A stretch of 64,000 bases of DNA from positions 7,898,064 through 7,962,063 of the forward strand of contig NC_067115.1 of assembly GCF_021347895.1 (NCBI RefSeq), read 5' to 3'. The stretch's first letter is position 1. Each line of letters starts with the position of its first letter. Below are positions 1 through 13,901 of the stretch, in pieces. The stretch comes from Acanthochromis polyacanthus (lineage: Eukaryota > Chordata > Actinopteri > Pomacentridae). The position numbers and the translations under genes were made by a program. The notes beneath the pieces are model-generated. The model saw only the letters and a list, made by a program, of their open reading frames with translations. It was not told the DNA's origin and ran no database searches.

Positions 1-935
1 TGAGAGTGGTCTGAGTGCCCAGCGTCCTCTAGTGGCCGCTGTGCTCGCTGACCGGCACCGTGGAGCTCGGCTGGCATTTGCCATAGAACACAGGAATTGG
101 CAGGTCCACCACTGGAGCCCTGTGCTTTTCACAGATGAGAGCAGGTTCACCCTGAGTGCATGTGACAGACATGAAAGGGTCTGGAGAAGCCGTGGAGAAC
201 GTTATGCTGCCTGTAACATTGTTCAGTGTGACCGGTTTGGTCAGTGATGATCTGGGGAGGCATATCCATGGAGAGACGCACAGACCTCTACAGGCTGGAC
301 AATGGCATTCTGACTGCCATTAGGTATCAGGATGAAATCCTTTGACCCATTGTCAGACCCTACATTGGTGCAGTGGTCCTGGATTCCTTCTGGTGCACGA
401 CAATGCCCAGTCTTATGTGGTAATAGAATTCATGCAGTTCCTGGAGGATGAAGGAACTGATACCATTAGCTGGCCCCCATGCCCACCTGACCTGAATCCA
501 ATAGAACACCTTTGGAACATTATGTTTTGTTCCATCCGACACCATCAGGTTGCTCCTCAGACTGTCCGGTCCAGTTCTGGGAGGAGATACCCCAGGACAC
601 CATCCGTCGTCTCATTCAGAGCTTGTCCCGGCATCGTCAGTCATGCATACAAGCACATGGAGGCCATACAAACTACTGAATAGCATTTTGAGTTGCTGCC
701 AAGGAATTTCAGAAAATGGACTAGCCTGCCACATCAGTTTTTCACTTTGATTTTGGGGTGTCTTGAATTTAGCCCTCTTGGGGGTTGATAATTTTAATTT
801 CCATCAAACAATGTGGCATCTTTTCATTCCTAACACATTATCCAGTCCATATCAATGTAAATATCCAGTTTGTTTTTTCCCCACATTGAAACATGATGTG
901 TTTTCAAAGTGTTCCTTTAACTTTTTTGAGCAGTG
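1..935 (+). mobile_element. Tc1-like transposon, 3' part, transposase decayed
   Basis: The left edge cuts into a Tc1/mariner-family DNA transposon reading on the plus strand. Seen: a frame from about 32 to 247 carries the segment around the first catalytic Asp (LFTDESRF). After frame breaks, 342-683 carries VHDNA (second Asp) and the signature PPDLNPIEHLW, whose Glu completes a DDE triad. The end of the element is the terminal inverted repeat at about 907-935 (GTTCCTTTAAC...TTGAGCAGTG), followed directly by a TA microsatellite. This matches the termini of the copy at 24320-25888, which lies in the opposite orientation. The frame is broken at least once, near 247-342, so this copy should be inactive. 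It lies in or just beyond the 3' part of col17a1. Confidence 0.9.
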
Positions 936-936
936 C

Positions 937-997
<61 letters not shown>
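936..997. repeat. (TA)n microsatellite
   Basis: About 60 bp of alternating A and T with a single G interruption near 955. It abuts the Tc1 terminal repeat, as expected because Tc1 elements insert at TA. It lies about 20 bp downstream (transcript sense) of the last visible collagen exon. Confidence 0.95.
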
Positions 998-1004
<7 letters not shown>

Positions 1005-1016
1005 AAGTGGTTTTAC

Positions 1017-2443
1017 CAGCAGAGGCTCCTGGGACTCCTGGAGAACCAGGACCTCCTGCTTCACCTGCAAGAAAAACATAAATAGTATTTGACCCAAATT
1101 CTTTCTTCGTGGGTTCTTAATTTAAAAAACACAGACGTGCAAACTGAGTGAACGGTGTTTGTATGTAATCATATAAAGAATGTAAAAAGAGGGTCATTTC
1201 CAACAGTAGGAGATTCTTTGAAGGAAAGTAAGTATGATCTTTTTGCAGAAAATCCATACATTTCCTGCTATTTCACATCATTTGATGGACAAAATCCCTC
1301 CAGAGAGTTCTGGTCTAACCTGAGGACTCTTTCCAGGTGTCCAGAAAGCTGCCAAAGGAAGTTTTCCAGGAGGCATCCTAATCAGATGCCAAACTACCTC
1401 AGTTAGCTGCTTTCAACACGAAGAAGCAGCAGCTCTTCGGATGTCCAAACTCCTCACACCGTCTTTACAGCTGAGCTTTGGGACTGCCTAAACTCTCTTT
1501 CAGAGGGATCCAAACAATCCTCTAAGCAGAAAAAACAGTCACACAAAATAATGGGTTTGAATTTACCTCGAGCTCCTTGTGGTCCCACAGGCCCTGGTGG
1601 ACCCTCTGGACCTGGAGGTCCTCTGGGTCCAGGCCGACCCGGGAAACCTGACATGAAAAGACATGATTTGTTATCAGAAATCGATTGTTTTTGATCCGGT
1701 AAATCACAAAATCTGTCTTATCTCAGAGTTGTCTACTCACCAACACCTTCATCCCCTGGACTTCCTGGAAGACCTGGTTTTCCTGGTTCACCTGAAACAA
1801 CCATCATTACTTTAACTTACAGACTGTCTGTTTGTGAAAACCTGCAAATTCTAAACTACGATGCTGTTAACTCACCTACGTATCCTTGTGGTCCCCGATC
1901 ACCTGAGAGAAATAAATAAAAGAACATTTGTAAGAACCAGAGACGCTAAATCTGAGGGTTGCCTTATTTGCTAATAAGACACAATGTTTCCAAAGCATCT
2001 AATCTGTTGAACCTACCTGGTGAACCCTGTGTGCCTGGAGGTCCTGGTGGTCCTGGTGGTCCAGCAAAGAAGGTTTCTGATATCAAATGGAGGGAAAAAG
2101 CATCAGAATGACATACAAAAACACTAAAAGATAAATAGTAAATAAAATGACACACAGTTCATCTGTCAAGTGAGATTTCTTTCGCCAACCTGATGTCGGC
2201 ACAAAGCTGCCAGGTTCTCCTTTCTCTCCTGGAGGTCCAGGTTTACCAACACCTGTGAGGACACAATCACAAATCAATTTAAAATAAAATAGAAATGCAG
2301 GTTGTTTTGGTGACACTTCTCAAATGTATGCTCATGTATGCTGATGATGTGTTTATTTATTTCTCTGTCTGTAATGTAGGTTGCTTGTTTACCTGGCTCT
2401 CCAGCTGGACCTCGGCGTCCTGGAGGACCCTGTTGAGCTTCAC
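1017..2443 (-). CDS. col17a1: col17a1 collagenous exons, 3'-most visible block
   Basis: Seven short exons in transcript order: 2443-2393, 2252-2190, 2076-2017, 1902-1876, 1791-1741, 1647-1567, 1064-1017. Each ends with a canonical GT donor and starts after AG. Lengths are 51, 63, 60, 27, 51, 81 and 48 nt, so each codes for whole triplets with a split Gly codon at each junction. Products are Gly-X-Y repeats such as [16 protein letters not shown]. Breaks in the triplet register occur in 2252-2190 (SFVPTS tail) and at the start of 2076-2017 (ETFFA). Such interruptions are usual in collagen XVII, whose ectodomain consists of many short collagen blocks separated by non-collagenous spacers. Confidence 0.9.
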
Positions 2444-5400
2444 CTAAACAACAGCGACATTTGCAGGATCATTAGTTTGCTCTGATTGTGTTACATCATT
2501 CAATAAGGGTGATCATTGTGCATCATTCCCACGCATACAGTCCAGATAGGTCCTCCTCCACATTCTAATAGCTAATTAGACCATTATTCATATATTTAAT
2601 AGCAATGGAACCACCATTTTGCACTTAGAAAGAGAAACAAAAGTCCACATTTGGAGGTTGGAGGGTTGGTGGAGTCATAAGACAGCACAGTTTCACCCAG
2701 GTGACTTTACTGCACGTTACAGTATAATGAATTGAATCTCATTTGGCATTTGCTTTCTTCGAAAGCTTTTACTTAGTGTTTGCTTTTGGTTAAGTTTAAG
2801 AACAAAACTACTTGGTTTACTTTAGTAGAGGATCATGGTTTAGTTTATCCCTCTGAACCACAAAACCTGTGGGCTTGAAAGACATGATTTTTTAAATTGA
2901 AATCGATCAAATTACAACATTTATCAGCCAGAAACTGCAACAACAGAAAGAATCATTGATGATTCTCAGATTAATCATCTTAAATATGACCTGCCACTGG
3001 CAAAATCTACCAAATCTAAGCTTAAAATTAAGATATCTAACTATTTTTTTCTCCATTTCATTTATAAATTAGCCATATATAAACTGTTCACTTTAACAAG
3101 ATTCTGTGCCAAAAAAAAAAAATCTGTGTTCTTCAGCACAACCATGAAGATGGTACCAACAGTCACAAACTTCAGGGACTTTGGAAGTGTACTGCAGGCT
3201 GCGTTTACACAAATCAGAAAGAAGACAAGTATAGAAACACTAATTACAGAAAAAGAAATAAATGTTTAATTATCTATACCAGCATAGCCAACATTTTTTT
3301 CTAGTATTGTTAACACCTGTGGGCATTTGGGAAAATGTTGTCAGTTATAGGTTTTGTAAAATAAGTAGTCAAAGAAATAATTTTTTTATTTTATTCTCCC
3401 TTCTCTCCGTTCTCTCCTTTTTCACCTTGTTCTCCTTTAGAACCTAAATGATGAAATCACAGGTAAACTACCTGTCCAGGTGTTTGATCTGACCCAGACG
3501 CTCAACACGTGTCAAGAAGATGGATTTACCTGGTTGTCCTGGGACACCAGCAGGACCAATGGGACCAGACAGACCAGGAGGACCAGCTGGACCTGGAGGC
3601 CCGGCTGGTCCTGGAGGTCCAGGGATGGCCAAAGTATCAGAACCAACTAGAACCAAAAGAAGAGACAGAAATCAACTGTGGTTTAAAAAGAAAACAAAAC
3701 TGTGATCTTCTACGTATAATAGGCACAGGTGTTGCTCTTACCTGCACTGATGACTTTACCAGGAGATCCAGGTTCACCTGAAAGACAATCGTATGTTGGA
3801 TTTCACAATGAAAAACATATGGATATGAAGTGTTACACTGGGCTTTGAAAAACATCATTATTATGCTGTTTATTTGACCAGATTTTCTATTTTCTGACAG
3901 TCCTTGAACTACTCATCAGTGATATTCTGTTTCATCAGAAAATGTACCGAGCTCTAAGTTTACAATCATATCTCATCAAAATCACATCTTTTCACATGTA
4001 TCACTTATTTTGTCAGAAAATACCATATGCATGTTTTTTAAAGTAAGATATCTGTAGTTTGTAGATACTTCTATCAGTCTGGTGTGCTGCCTGAGTGAAA
4101 TGACTCTCATACTCTGAAGAAAGATGACTTTTAACAAAAGATTATACATAAACCGAAGTGTTAAAGGACGCTTTGATTTCTGGTCATGCTGTTTTTGCGT
4201 TCTCTAATTTTCAATAAGTTATTTTTGACTGACACTAGAAAGGAAACAAAACTTTACCTTTACCACCTGGGGGTCCTGGATTTCCTGCAATACCTGTGGT
4301 TTACAACAAATACTACAATGAACAAACTCTAAAGTGGATGACAGGAGTGCCTGAAGAACGAAAGGAATCATGATTTTTCAATACAATATGCTACACAGGT
4401 ACAGCTTGATAAACAGCATTTTGTTTGCTGAGTTCTGGACAGAGTTTTCATTACCTGGAGGACCAGCATCTCCAGGAAGCCCAGGTGGTCCTCTCACACC
4501 AGGAAGTCCCACTGAACCTGCCTCACCTGTAATTTCAGAAACAGAAAGTTACACCACAGTTAAATGTTCACTTCCATGATTCTGAAGCTTTTTTCTGCTC
4601 ACCTGAAACTCCTTTAGATCCCCCCAACACATTAAAATGTATTGTTAATCTAACCAACAGTCAAAATTCCCCAAATTATAAGTTTTGTATAATGGAAAAC
4701 AAGCAAAGATTTATATTTGACAAGTTTTTTATTAACATTTCCACTGACTACTCGGTGAGTCATTTCCACATTTTACACTTCTGCATTCGCTGTTTTAGAT
4801 CCCTTTTTCCACTGTCCCTATATAGTTTCTCACCTGAACTTTCCTTTCTACACCCCTGTGTCCACTGTTCTGCCTGTATCAGTTCTGTGTATTTGGGTTT
4901 ATTTCTTTGAGAAACTAAAATGTGTTGTGAAAGTATTTTTTATGTGTTCTACTCAGGTTGATCCAGCAATGCCAGGACAAGGTGTCAAACATTATGTGAT
5001 ATTTTAAAGTCACTTAAAGTGATAATTAATACATTTTGCTTCACAAAATCATTGCACTAACAATCTAAATGTAGCTAACATGAGCTAACATTTGCTCTTA
5101 CCAAACCAGGATGTATTAAAACAAATGTGCTTTTGAACCAGATTGATTCAGTGTTACTTGAACTGTTTAATGAAGAAGTTTAGCTTCGTCTTTACCACTT
5201 TAATATTTAATACTTTATTATGTTTTTAATATTCATGCACATGATAACACTATGCTGAGGCACACCTGCAGATCCACGTGGTCCTCTTTCTCCAAGGTCT
5301 CCTTTGCTTCCTGGCAGCCCTGCAGTTCCTCGGTCACCTGCATAACAGAAAAATCAAAGGTTGATACAAACAAAAAATTCTTACTCTCTTCTATTACCAA

Positions 5401-8400
5401 TTACTGCTATTTAACTAAATAATCATTGATCTGTAAAGACAAAGTTTGGTCATTAGTTACAACAACATACAAAGATGTTATTTTACAGTTTTAGAAAACA
5501 ATGTTTTAAGGTTCTTCTACCTTTTGCTCCTGGAGCTCCAGCTTCACCCTGGAAACCTTTTGGACCAGGAGCACCTGCATACAGTTATTACAGATTTAAT
5601 ACAAATGATCAATACCAGCTAACAGATCAATTTTTTTTGTAAGAACTGAGTCTTTACCAGGACTTCCAGAGGTGCCCTGCTCTCCTATGGCACCTAAACC
5701 AAACAAGAACATTTAGGAATAGAATTTAGCGGTTTGTGATGAACCCTGTGAACCTCAAAACTTCCCAGGAGTTGTGAAAAGCATAAAAACATCACCATAA
5801 TTACATCATTTATATGAGGCAGAAACTGTAAAAACAGAAAGAAAAGTCAAATGTTCAACTTTCCACTGGCTCTTTAGTAAGACTGAAAGATTTTAAGCTT
5901 TTAGGTTCAGTTAAGCTTTTCATAATATTTCACCAAAATCACTTTTTTCTACTTCTCATTTTAAAATTTGCCAAAAACAAACCATTTGCTCAAATCAGGT
6001 TCTGTGAAAAACAGAGCTCAAAGTTTTCGCAAAAATTTTAGCTACCAGATTAGAACAACATATGACACAGCTGAGCCATTATGATGAAACTGGATTCATT
6101 AAATCTAGACTAGCTTCTGATAATATTCGCCGTTTACTCCATATAATAAATGCATCTTCTAAATCTGACAACCAAAATGCCATCTTGTCATTAGAAGCGA
6201 AAAAGGCGTTTGACCGGCTGGAATGGAGCTATCTGTGGGGTGTGCTTCACCGTCAGGGTTTCCCAGTAGATTTTATCAACATGATTAAAACTCTCTATGC
6301 CAGTCCTTCTGCTGTTGTGTTAACCGGCAACGTGTTCATCCAGGTTTCCTATATCCCGTTCATCGCGACAGGGCTGCCCCTTATCACCACTGTTATTCTG
6401 GTTTCCATTGGAACCTATAGCACTGTTGGTCAGGCAGTGAGAGAAAATGGCTGCAATTAAGGTACAGGATACATTCCATCACATCTCCCTGTATGCCGAT
6501 GATATTCTAATTTACACAAGTAACCCATCAGAATCAATACCATATCTCCTTAAAACTTTTCAAACATTTGGAAATATCTCGGGGTACAGGGTAAACTGGG
6601 GGAAGTCTGCATTTATGCTTTGGGTCCAACGGGCATGGCTGGTTCCTTCTCTAACATCCGTACTGCCACAAGTTTAAAATACCTAGGGATTTTTATTAAT
6701 TCTTCTCTCAATATACTGGTAGAAAACAATTACTAAAAGATGTTGCTAGCCATAGATGAGGATCTTCAAAGATGGTGTGTTCTCCCAATGTCATTCCAGG
6801 CTCGTTTATCAGTAATTAAAATGAATTTATTGCCACGTATAAATTTTATTAGCTCTATGCTTCCTCTGGCTCCACCACAAGGCTTTTTAAAAAAAAAAAC
6901 TGCACTCTCTTGTAAATAAATACTTATGGAACCAAAAAAAAGCCAAGAATTAAAGCGTCGACTTTGTATAGACTTAAATCATCAGGAGGTGTAGGCCTTC
7001 CTAATTTTGAGTGGTACTAGTGGTGCTTTGTGTTAAGATCACTCAACTTATGGTCCAAAACCGATAAGCCAGCAGCGTGGATGCCTACTGAAGCAGAATT
7101 AATAAAAAACTTTGTCATGCCCACTCTTTCACATTCTAAATTGCCTCTAAAATGGTTAATAGTCAGTATGGGCCTATTATTGCACATCCAGTGTCCATTT
7201 GGAACCAAGTAAATAAGCACTTGGGTAAAGACAAAGAGTATTTTCTCCAAACACCAGTCTTTCATAACCACTCTCTCCTGATCAATAAGAAGCCAATTCC
7301 TTTTCCTCCATGGGAGTGTAAAGGGGTTCACAACTTTATGGATATCATAGGACAGGACGGATTAAGAGAATTCTATGACTTAAAAAAATGCTACAACTTG
7401 CCAGCCTCATCTTTCTTTTTTTGCTTGCAGAGTTACGTACCGCTGTGCGATCTCATGGGGTTCCTTAGCGATGTATGTTTAAAAAATCATCCTCTCCACT
7501 CCATTTTGACCAAACCAAAAAGCACTGTTATTGTCTCGGACTTATACAAATTTCTTGTTCAGTCTTCACACAAAATCCTGCCGATTGAACAGCTCTGGAA
7601 AACTGAGCTGAGGGATCATTCATAGTGGGATTGGAATTACATTTGGTCAAACCTTTCTCTCTCATCCAGAAATCCCAATCACCAAATGATTCATTACAAA
7701 ATTATCCATCGAGCCTACTTGTATCCCAGGAGTTTACATCAAATGAAACTGAAAGACAATCAATATTGTGATTTTTGTCCAGATAATACTATTGGCACTT
7801 TTTTCCATGTGGTGTGGCAATTCCCTGAGGTTTTTCAGTTCTGGGAAAATGTTGCAAAGACACCCTCAAATATTATTGGAAGAGCCATACCCTGCACTCC
7901 GAGGCTGCTTCGGCTAGATGATACTTCTGACAATTAATAATAGCCAAATATTATTAGCTGGTCTTACAGCTGCCAAAAAGATATTTTTCTTTATGTCTGA
8001 ATTCTTGCTTGTGTTGCTTGTGTTGTACGTCGCTTTGGACAAAAGCGTCTGCTAAATGAAATTGTAGAATTGTAGTTGTAGAAGATGATTGTATGCCGCT
8101 GGAAATCAGTGCAGCCTCTGACTGTAAGGGAATTGTCTTACAGAGATATCATTCAGTTAGAACTCTCTGCTGCTCGAATTCATGGGGCCAAAACTGAAAA
8201 TACCTCATGCTGGTCTAATTTACTGAGTACAGTGGTATTGGATTAGATTGCAACTATAATCACAATGTAACACCTAATGGTCTGTCTGTTTGCTTTTTGT
8301 TTAGTGTCTTTGTGTGGTTCAGAAAGCTCATCATATAACTATATGTATCATGCAAACTATTCTGTATTCTACACAATCATTATGTATGTATTGCTAGTTC

Positions 8401-11400
8401 TGTGGATGTCTTTGAGGGAGGAAATCAGCACTTCGTATTGGATTTATTATTGTATTTATTGCTGTACAACTTTACTCATGGTAATCTGGACAGGGTCTTT
8501 TTTTAAATTATTAGTTATCGTTTCTTTATTTTGTAAGGGATTGTTTTGTTTTTATTCTTGCTCACATTATGAGTATCTTTGTATGATTTACTCGTCATAA
8601 ATGAAGAGGGGAGGGGGGAGATGGGGAATATGCAACTAAATGTAAAATTGCAAATGCGATTACAAAACATAAAAAAGTTGATCACAAAAAAGCTATTAGT
8701 GAATTTGTGAATGTTGACTGCAGTGTTTTTCAACTTTTGTAAGATAAATAATCAGAGAAATTAAACTTTTGATATTTATTTTTTTAATGATTTATGGCAT
8801 TATACTTGTGTGATACTGCACAGAAGACATTTCTGAGTTGCCTATCTACTTCTAGTCATGATTGTTCTGGTTCCATAGAGGTGTAGGACTTTATATTGCA
8901 GTAGAAAAATTAGACCACAATGAGGAAAAACATGACAACAACAAAACATTGAAAATTTCAACCGATCTGGGGCCTCATTTATAAAACATTGTGTAGGATC
9001 CATACTAAAAGTTTGCGTACGCCGGAAAGCTGAAATAGGCGTACGCCAAAAAATATTCTGATTTAAAAAACTGTGCGTAAGCACAGCTGCACGCAATTTC
9101 CCCTTTATAAATCACACTCCAGCTGGAAGATTGCACAGGTAGATCCACCTCACATTCCGCCCACAGCACACCCACATTTTACCATGAATGGTCAATGCAA
9201 AGTAACTCATGAATTATCTGCATATAAATAAGCTGCTTATCCACGGCATTTTACGCAGCGCCAGCCAGCAGTCTTTTCACTGCTGTGCGTCAGGATGAAT
9301 GAGTCGTATTGACCCAGGCCACCCTGCCACTAAATTTGTTATGATCATGTTCGATGTACAAATAATTTGTACATTGATTGAATGTACATTTTCTCGGTTC
9401 ACATAGACAAATTCATTTTCACTCGGAGCCCTTACAGCAACAATAGTGTAGTCAGTCACGCCAATTACATTTGAGAAACCGGACATTGCTGCAAATTGCC
9501 GTTTAATGTTGGCCTGTTCACCCACAGTGTAGGAAACCTGATGTATTGACTGGTCATGTTCATAATGTCATCCAAAACAGCTGGCATTATTGCACTGAGG
9601 GATGGTTGTGATATCCCAGACCTAAAGGACATCATTTAACTGTATATCAGACCCAGATAGGATTTAGACAACAAATGTAACCTCATATATTCTTCATATA
9701 AAACACATACCTGTCGGCCACTTCCCGCTGGAAGGAGCTGGTGTCGCCAGAAACCCCCGAGTCGTCAGCTCCTGTGTCTGTACTGGGATGGCGTGGTTTC
9801 GGCGGGTGGGTCTGTCTAAGACGGCCCAGTTCAGCACATAGATCCAAGAGCACTGCTCGAGGGAATCTGAATCGGCTTATTAGCCAGTCATCATCATGGG
9901 CCAGGAAATCTCCGTGAACCCTAAAATCTCTTTCCATTTTTAACGTGATCTTCCAGCAATGCCAGCGCATCCATTGTGTCACATTACGCACGGCTGTCAC
10001 CCGCTATTTATCCGCTTGATCAGCGATTGGACTGATTGTCACATGCCTTGTCCCAAATAGTAATCGATCAGTGCCATCCACAGCTCTATATCATTTGAAG
10101 ATGTAAGTTTGATATATGAACTTAGTTCTGCAAATACAGTCGTAGGCCGAATGGCGCACTATATGAACATCTACAACGAGGGTTTATGATTATCGAGCTC
10201 TACAAGTCTAACATGTGATGACAATAAAGGTTTGAGATCAATCTGGCTTCAATTCACCACTTCACCCTCTGGCACTGCCGTTCCCTCTGTTGCCAAAACG
10301 TGCGTAAGCAAGCATCAAAGTTGGCGCACCGGTGCGCACATTCTCACGCCAAGTTTGTTTTTATAAATCACAAGCTTTGCGTAGAAAGTGGCATACGAAA
10401 CTTTCTAGCCCTGTTTTGTGCGTGTGCAAGCTTTATAAATGAGGCCCCTGGCCTGTAACTCCAATCTGAGCCTTGATCTGACCTTTAGGCCCCACAGGTC
10501 CAGGAGCGCCAGCAGGACCGGGACGTCCTGGTTCTCCTTGAGATCCTGACAAAACCAAAACCAAAATCAATACAACATTTTTTATGCATTCAGCTTGATT
10601 GACCGTTAAAAGCACATTTTTAACCTTTATCTCCCTTTTCTCCAAATCCTGGAGCTCCAGCTTCTCCTCTGGGACCCATCGGTCCCTCCCGGCCCCTCTG
10701 GCCTTGCAGTCCCTCAGCACCAGGTTCACCTGGATAAAAAGTAGGGAAGACTCTTTGTTTTCTCCCTTCTTGTGTTGTTGCAAAGAAAATAATCTACACT
10801 TAACACTACCTGCGCTGCCTTTTGGTCCCCTCGGCCCATCCAGACCTGGGTGTCCCATCTGCCCTGGAGGACCTGAAGACAAAAGAAATCAGCTTGTCAT
10901 CCTTCATGAAATTAAAAACCTGCAGCATGTTTGCTCTGAGTCTTACCTGACAGACCTGGGAAGCCGCTATCACCTGCAAGAGACTAGTTTTTAGCCGCAG
11001 TTCACAGAGTTCGATTCTGAAATTATTAACACACATTACAGACAATAATTCCTCACCTTTCTGTCCAAGAGATCCTGCATCACCTGTAAACAAACAGACA
11101 AGGTTGTGATAAATATGAACAAAATATCAGTTTCAAATTATTTTCTGATCAGTGCAAACGTACCTTTAGGTCCTGGTTCTCCTCTCTCTCCTTTCAGTGA
11201 GTACACCAGAGATTCTGAACATACAAAAAGAAGCTGTTCAATTAATCAGTGAATCAAAGTGGACAACATTAAATTGCAGATTAAACTTGTTAAACAACAT
11301 TTAAACAAGTTTTAAGGTGAACTGTTGAGTAAAAATGTTTCAAACATTTTTGGGTGCATTAAACGATTCAAAACAAACATTTTCCACTAGGGCTGCACAG

Positions 11401-13849
11401 TGGTGTACTGGTTAGCACTTTCGCCTTTCAGCAAGAAGATCCCCGGCTCAAATCCCAGCCTGGACCTGGGATCTTCCTGCATGGAGTTTGCATGTTCTCC
11501 CTGTGCATGCATGGGTCTTCTCCGGGCACTCCGGCTTCCTCCCACAGTCCAAAAATATGCTGAGGTGAATTGGTTACTCTAAATTGCCTGTGTAAGAGAG
11601 AAGCTCCGCTGAGAGCTCCCACATAACGTAAGAAGATATTCACCAAATCAGAAAAACACGGAGACCGTAATTTTACTTGCAAGGGTAACACAGCACAGTG
11701 TAACAAGACACATTAGTGCGAGCTACAAAGACTGCTCCCATACAAGGTTAATTTTATACACGAGCAGAAATGAAGACATGGCATAAGATAAGAAATAGCT
11801 CGAGTTACACAAGGGGGTGTGCTAAGCTTAAAGAGTGGAAATATACTGGGATATGGAGACTAGGGAGAGAGAGAGGGAGAGATATGTGCAGATAGAAGTG
11901 AGTGAGTGGTATTCTATAAAAATAGTCATGTAAAATACTATGCACACACAGTTAATGCTCTCAGGCTCGATTATGATAAATGTATTTACAAATTCAACTC
12001 TAACAGCCCGTAGGTGTGAATGTGAGTGTGATTGTTCGTCTGTATATGTAGCCCTGCGACAGACTGGCGACCTGTCCAGGGTGTCCCTGGCTTCGCCCGA
12101 GTCAGCTGAGATAGGCTCCAGCACCCCCTGCGACCCGAGTGAGGATAAAGTGGTGTATAGAGAATGGATGGATGAACATTTTCCAGTACGGATCTATAGT
12201 GTTCTAAGATGACATTATAAATGCTTCTTTGATCTTTATATATTGCCTTAAAAGGTGAAATAACTGAAATAGTAGCACAGTGCTGCCTAGAAACTTATTT
12301 GTAAATCATTCTAAAAAGTGCTTTCCCATTAGTAATAAGTTTCCACCTTTTGATTGCCAGTTTTGTTAGATTATATGGTCGTCCATCCAAACAGATGTCA
12401 GCGTCATATTTACCTCTAATTGGACCTGAGTGGAGTTCAGCCCTGATCAACTGCTGCAAAGTTCTCTGCAGCGCGGTGCTGTCGGGACCCGGTCCGCTAC
12501 CGGCGCCTCCTCCTCCTCCAGGCCCAGCAGCCCCCAGGTTAATCACATTATCAGAGTGGGTGATGGTGGAGCCAGAGGAGGCCGGCGGGTGGCTGATTAT
12601 GGCTGAAGCTGTGCCGGTGATGGCCTCCAGAGCATCCACACGTTGCTTCAGCCTTTTAATTTCTTCACCTGCAAAACCAGAGCGAAGACCATGAACCCGG
12701 GCAGATCATCTTCAATAAAATCTGGGATAGAAAACAACACTGAAAACAAAACCCAAACCAATCACCCAATGCCATGAGTCCAGCGAGGAGGCCGAAGAGC
12801 AGCAGGAGGCCATGCAGGAGGCCGAGGAGCCACTTCCACCAGCTGCAGCAGGACAAGAAGCCGAGGCCTGATTCAACTTGACGGATCTCTGAGGAACAAA
12901 CACGCTGGTTAAAGTTCAGTGATCCTGCATGATTAAAAATTTAAAAAATGAAAAAAGGTGGGAGCATCACTTGAAAAAGTTATAGTCTGTGCTCCAGTAT
13001 ATAAAAGAAGAGTACAGCCTGGGCAATATCGGCTACATTTCTAAAGAGATGTTCTGGCTTTCCTGAGCCTGTTTTTAGCTGCTATTTTCTGGAGGTGTTG
13101 TATTGCTCTAAATGTCTCTTTAACTGTCCTGTTGTCCTCAGTTACGGGCACCAAAAATTATTGTTTCATTGTCTGAAAAAAATCCAAAAATTCTGTCCCA
13201 ATTTCTGAAAAATTGCAAAACACTCAGGAAGAAAACTCCAACAATTCCTTAAAATTCTTTAAATTTCCCTTAAAAGTTTTATTTAAAAAATCCCTCCAAA
13301 TTTGGCAAGAAAATTCTTGAAAACATTTTCAAAAAATGAGTAAAAATCTTCCAAAAAATCCAAAAAATATCTGAAATGATTACATATGCATCAGTAAAAC
13401 TTCTAATATTTTTTTTTCTTTCTTCTGAGTGAATGTTCTGAAAGAAATATTTTTACCATTTCTTTTATTCCACCAAAAAATGTTCAAAGATTTCCCAAAA
13501 ATGTTGAAAATGTGGACATCAGAAGTTTCACTGTGCAAATATGTATTTTTCCTTGTTGGTGCAATCATTGGCAGCTAGCATACAGCTAACTTACATTTCG
13601 TTAGCCTAATAGCATAATTGCCTAAGTCATGTTTTGGCCTTCATGACTTAGGTAACTATGCTATTAGGCTAACGATTTAGAAAGTAACATATTGTAACGG
13701 TCTGATACATTGTGATGATGAAATTTCAGTGTTGTTGTTGTTCAGTTCAGGATTTTCATAGTGTCAGTGAATGTGCCATGCTTGTTTGCTCAATTCTGAT
13801 TGGGAGATTCAGCAGCGTACGTGCGTGTGACTGTGTGCTGGCGCGTATG

Positions 13850-13901
<52 letters not shown>

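Noticed and set aside
4940..5000. Possible collagen exon (GATCCAGCAATGCCAGGACAAGG)
   Set aside because: Triplet pattern does not persist and no donor/acceptor pair gives a phase-1 exon.
12350..12694. 114-codon plus-strand open frame
   Set aside because: Mirror of the col17a1 juxtamembrane exon; the minus-strand reading has valid splice sites and family match.
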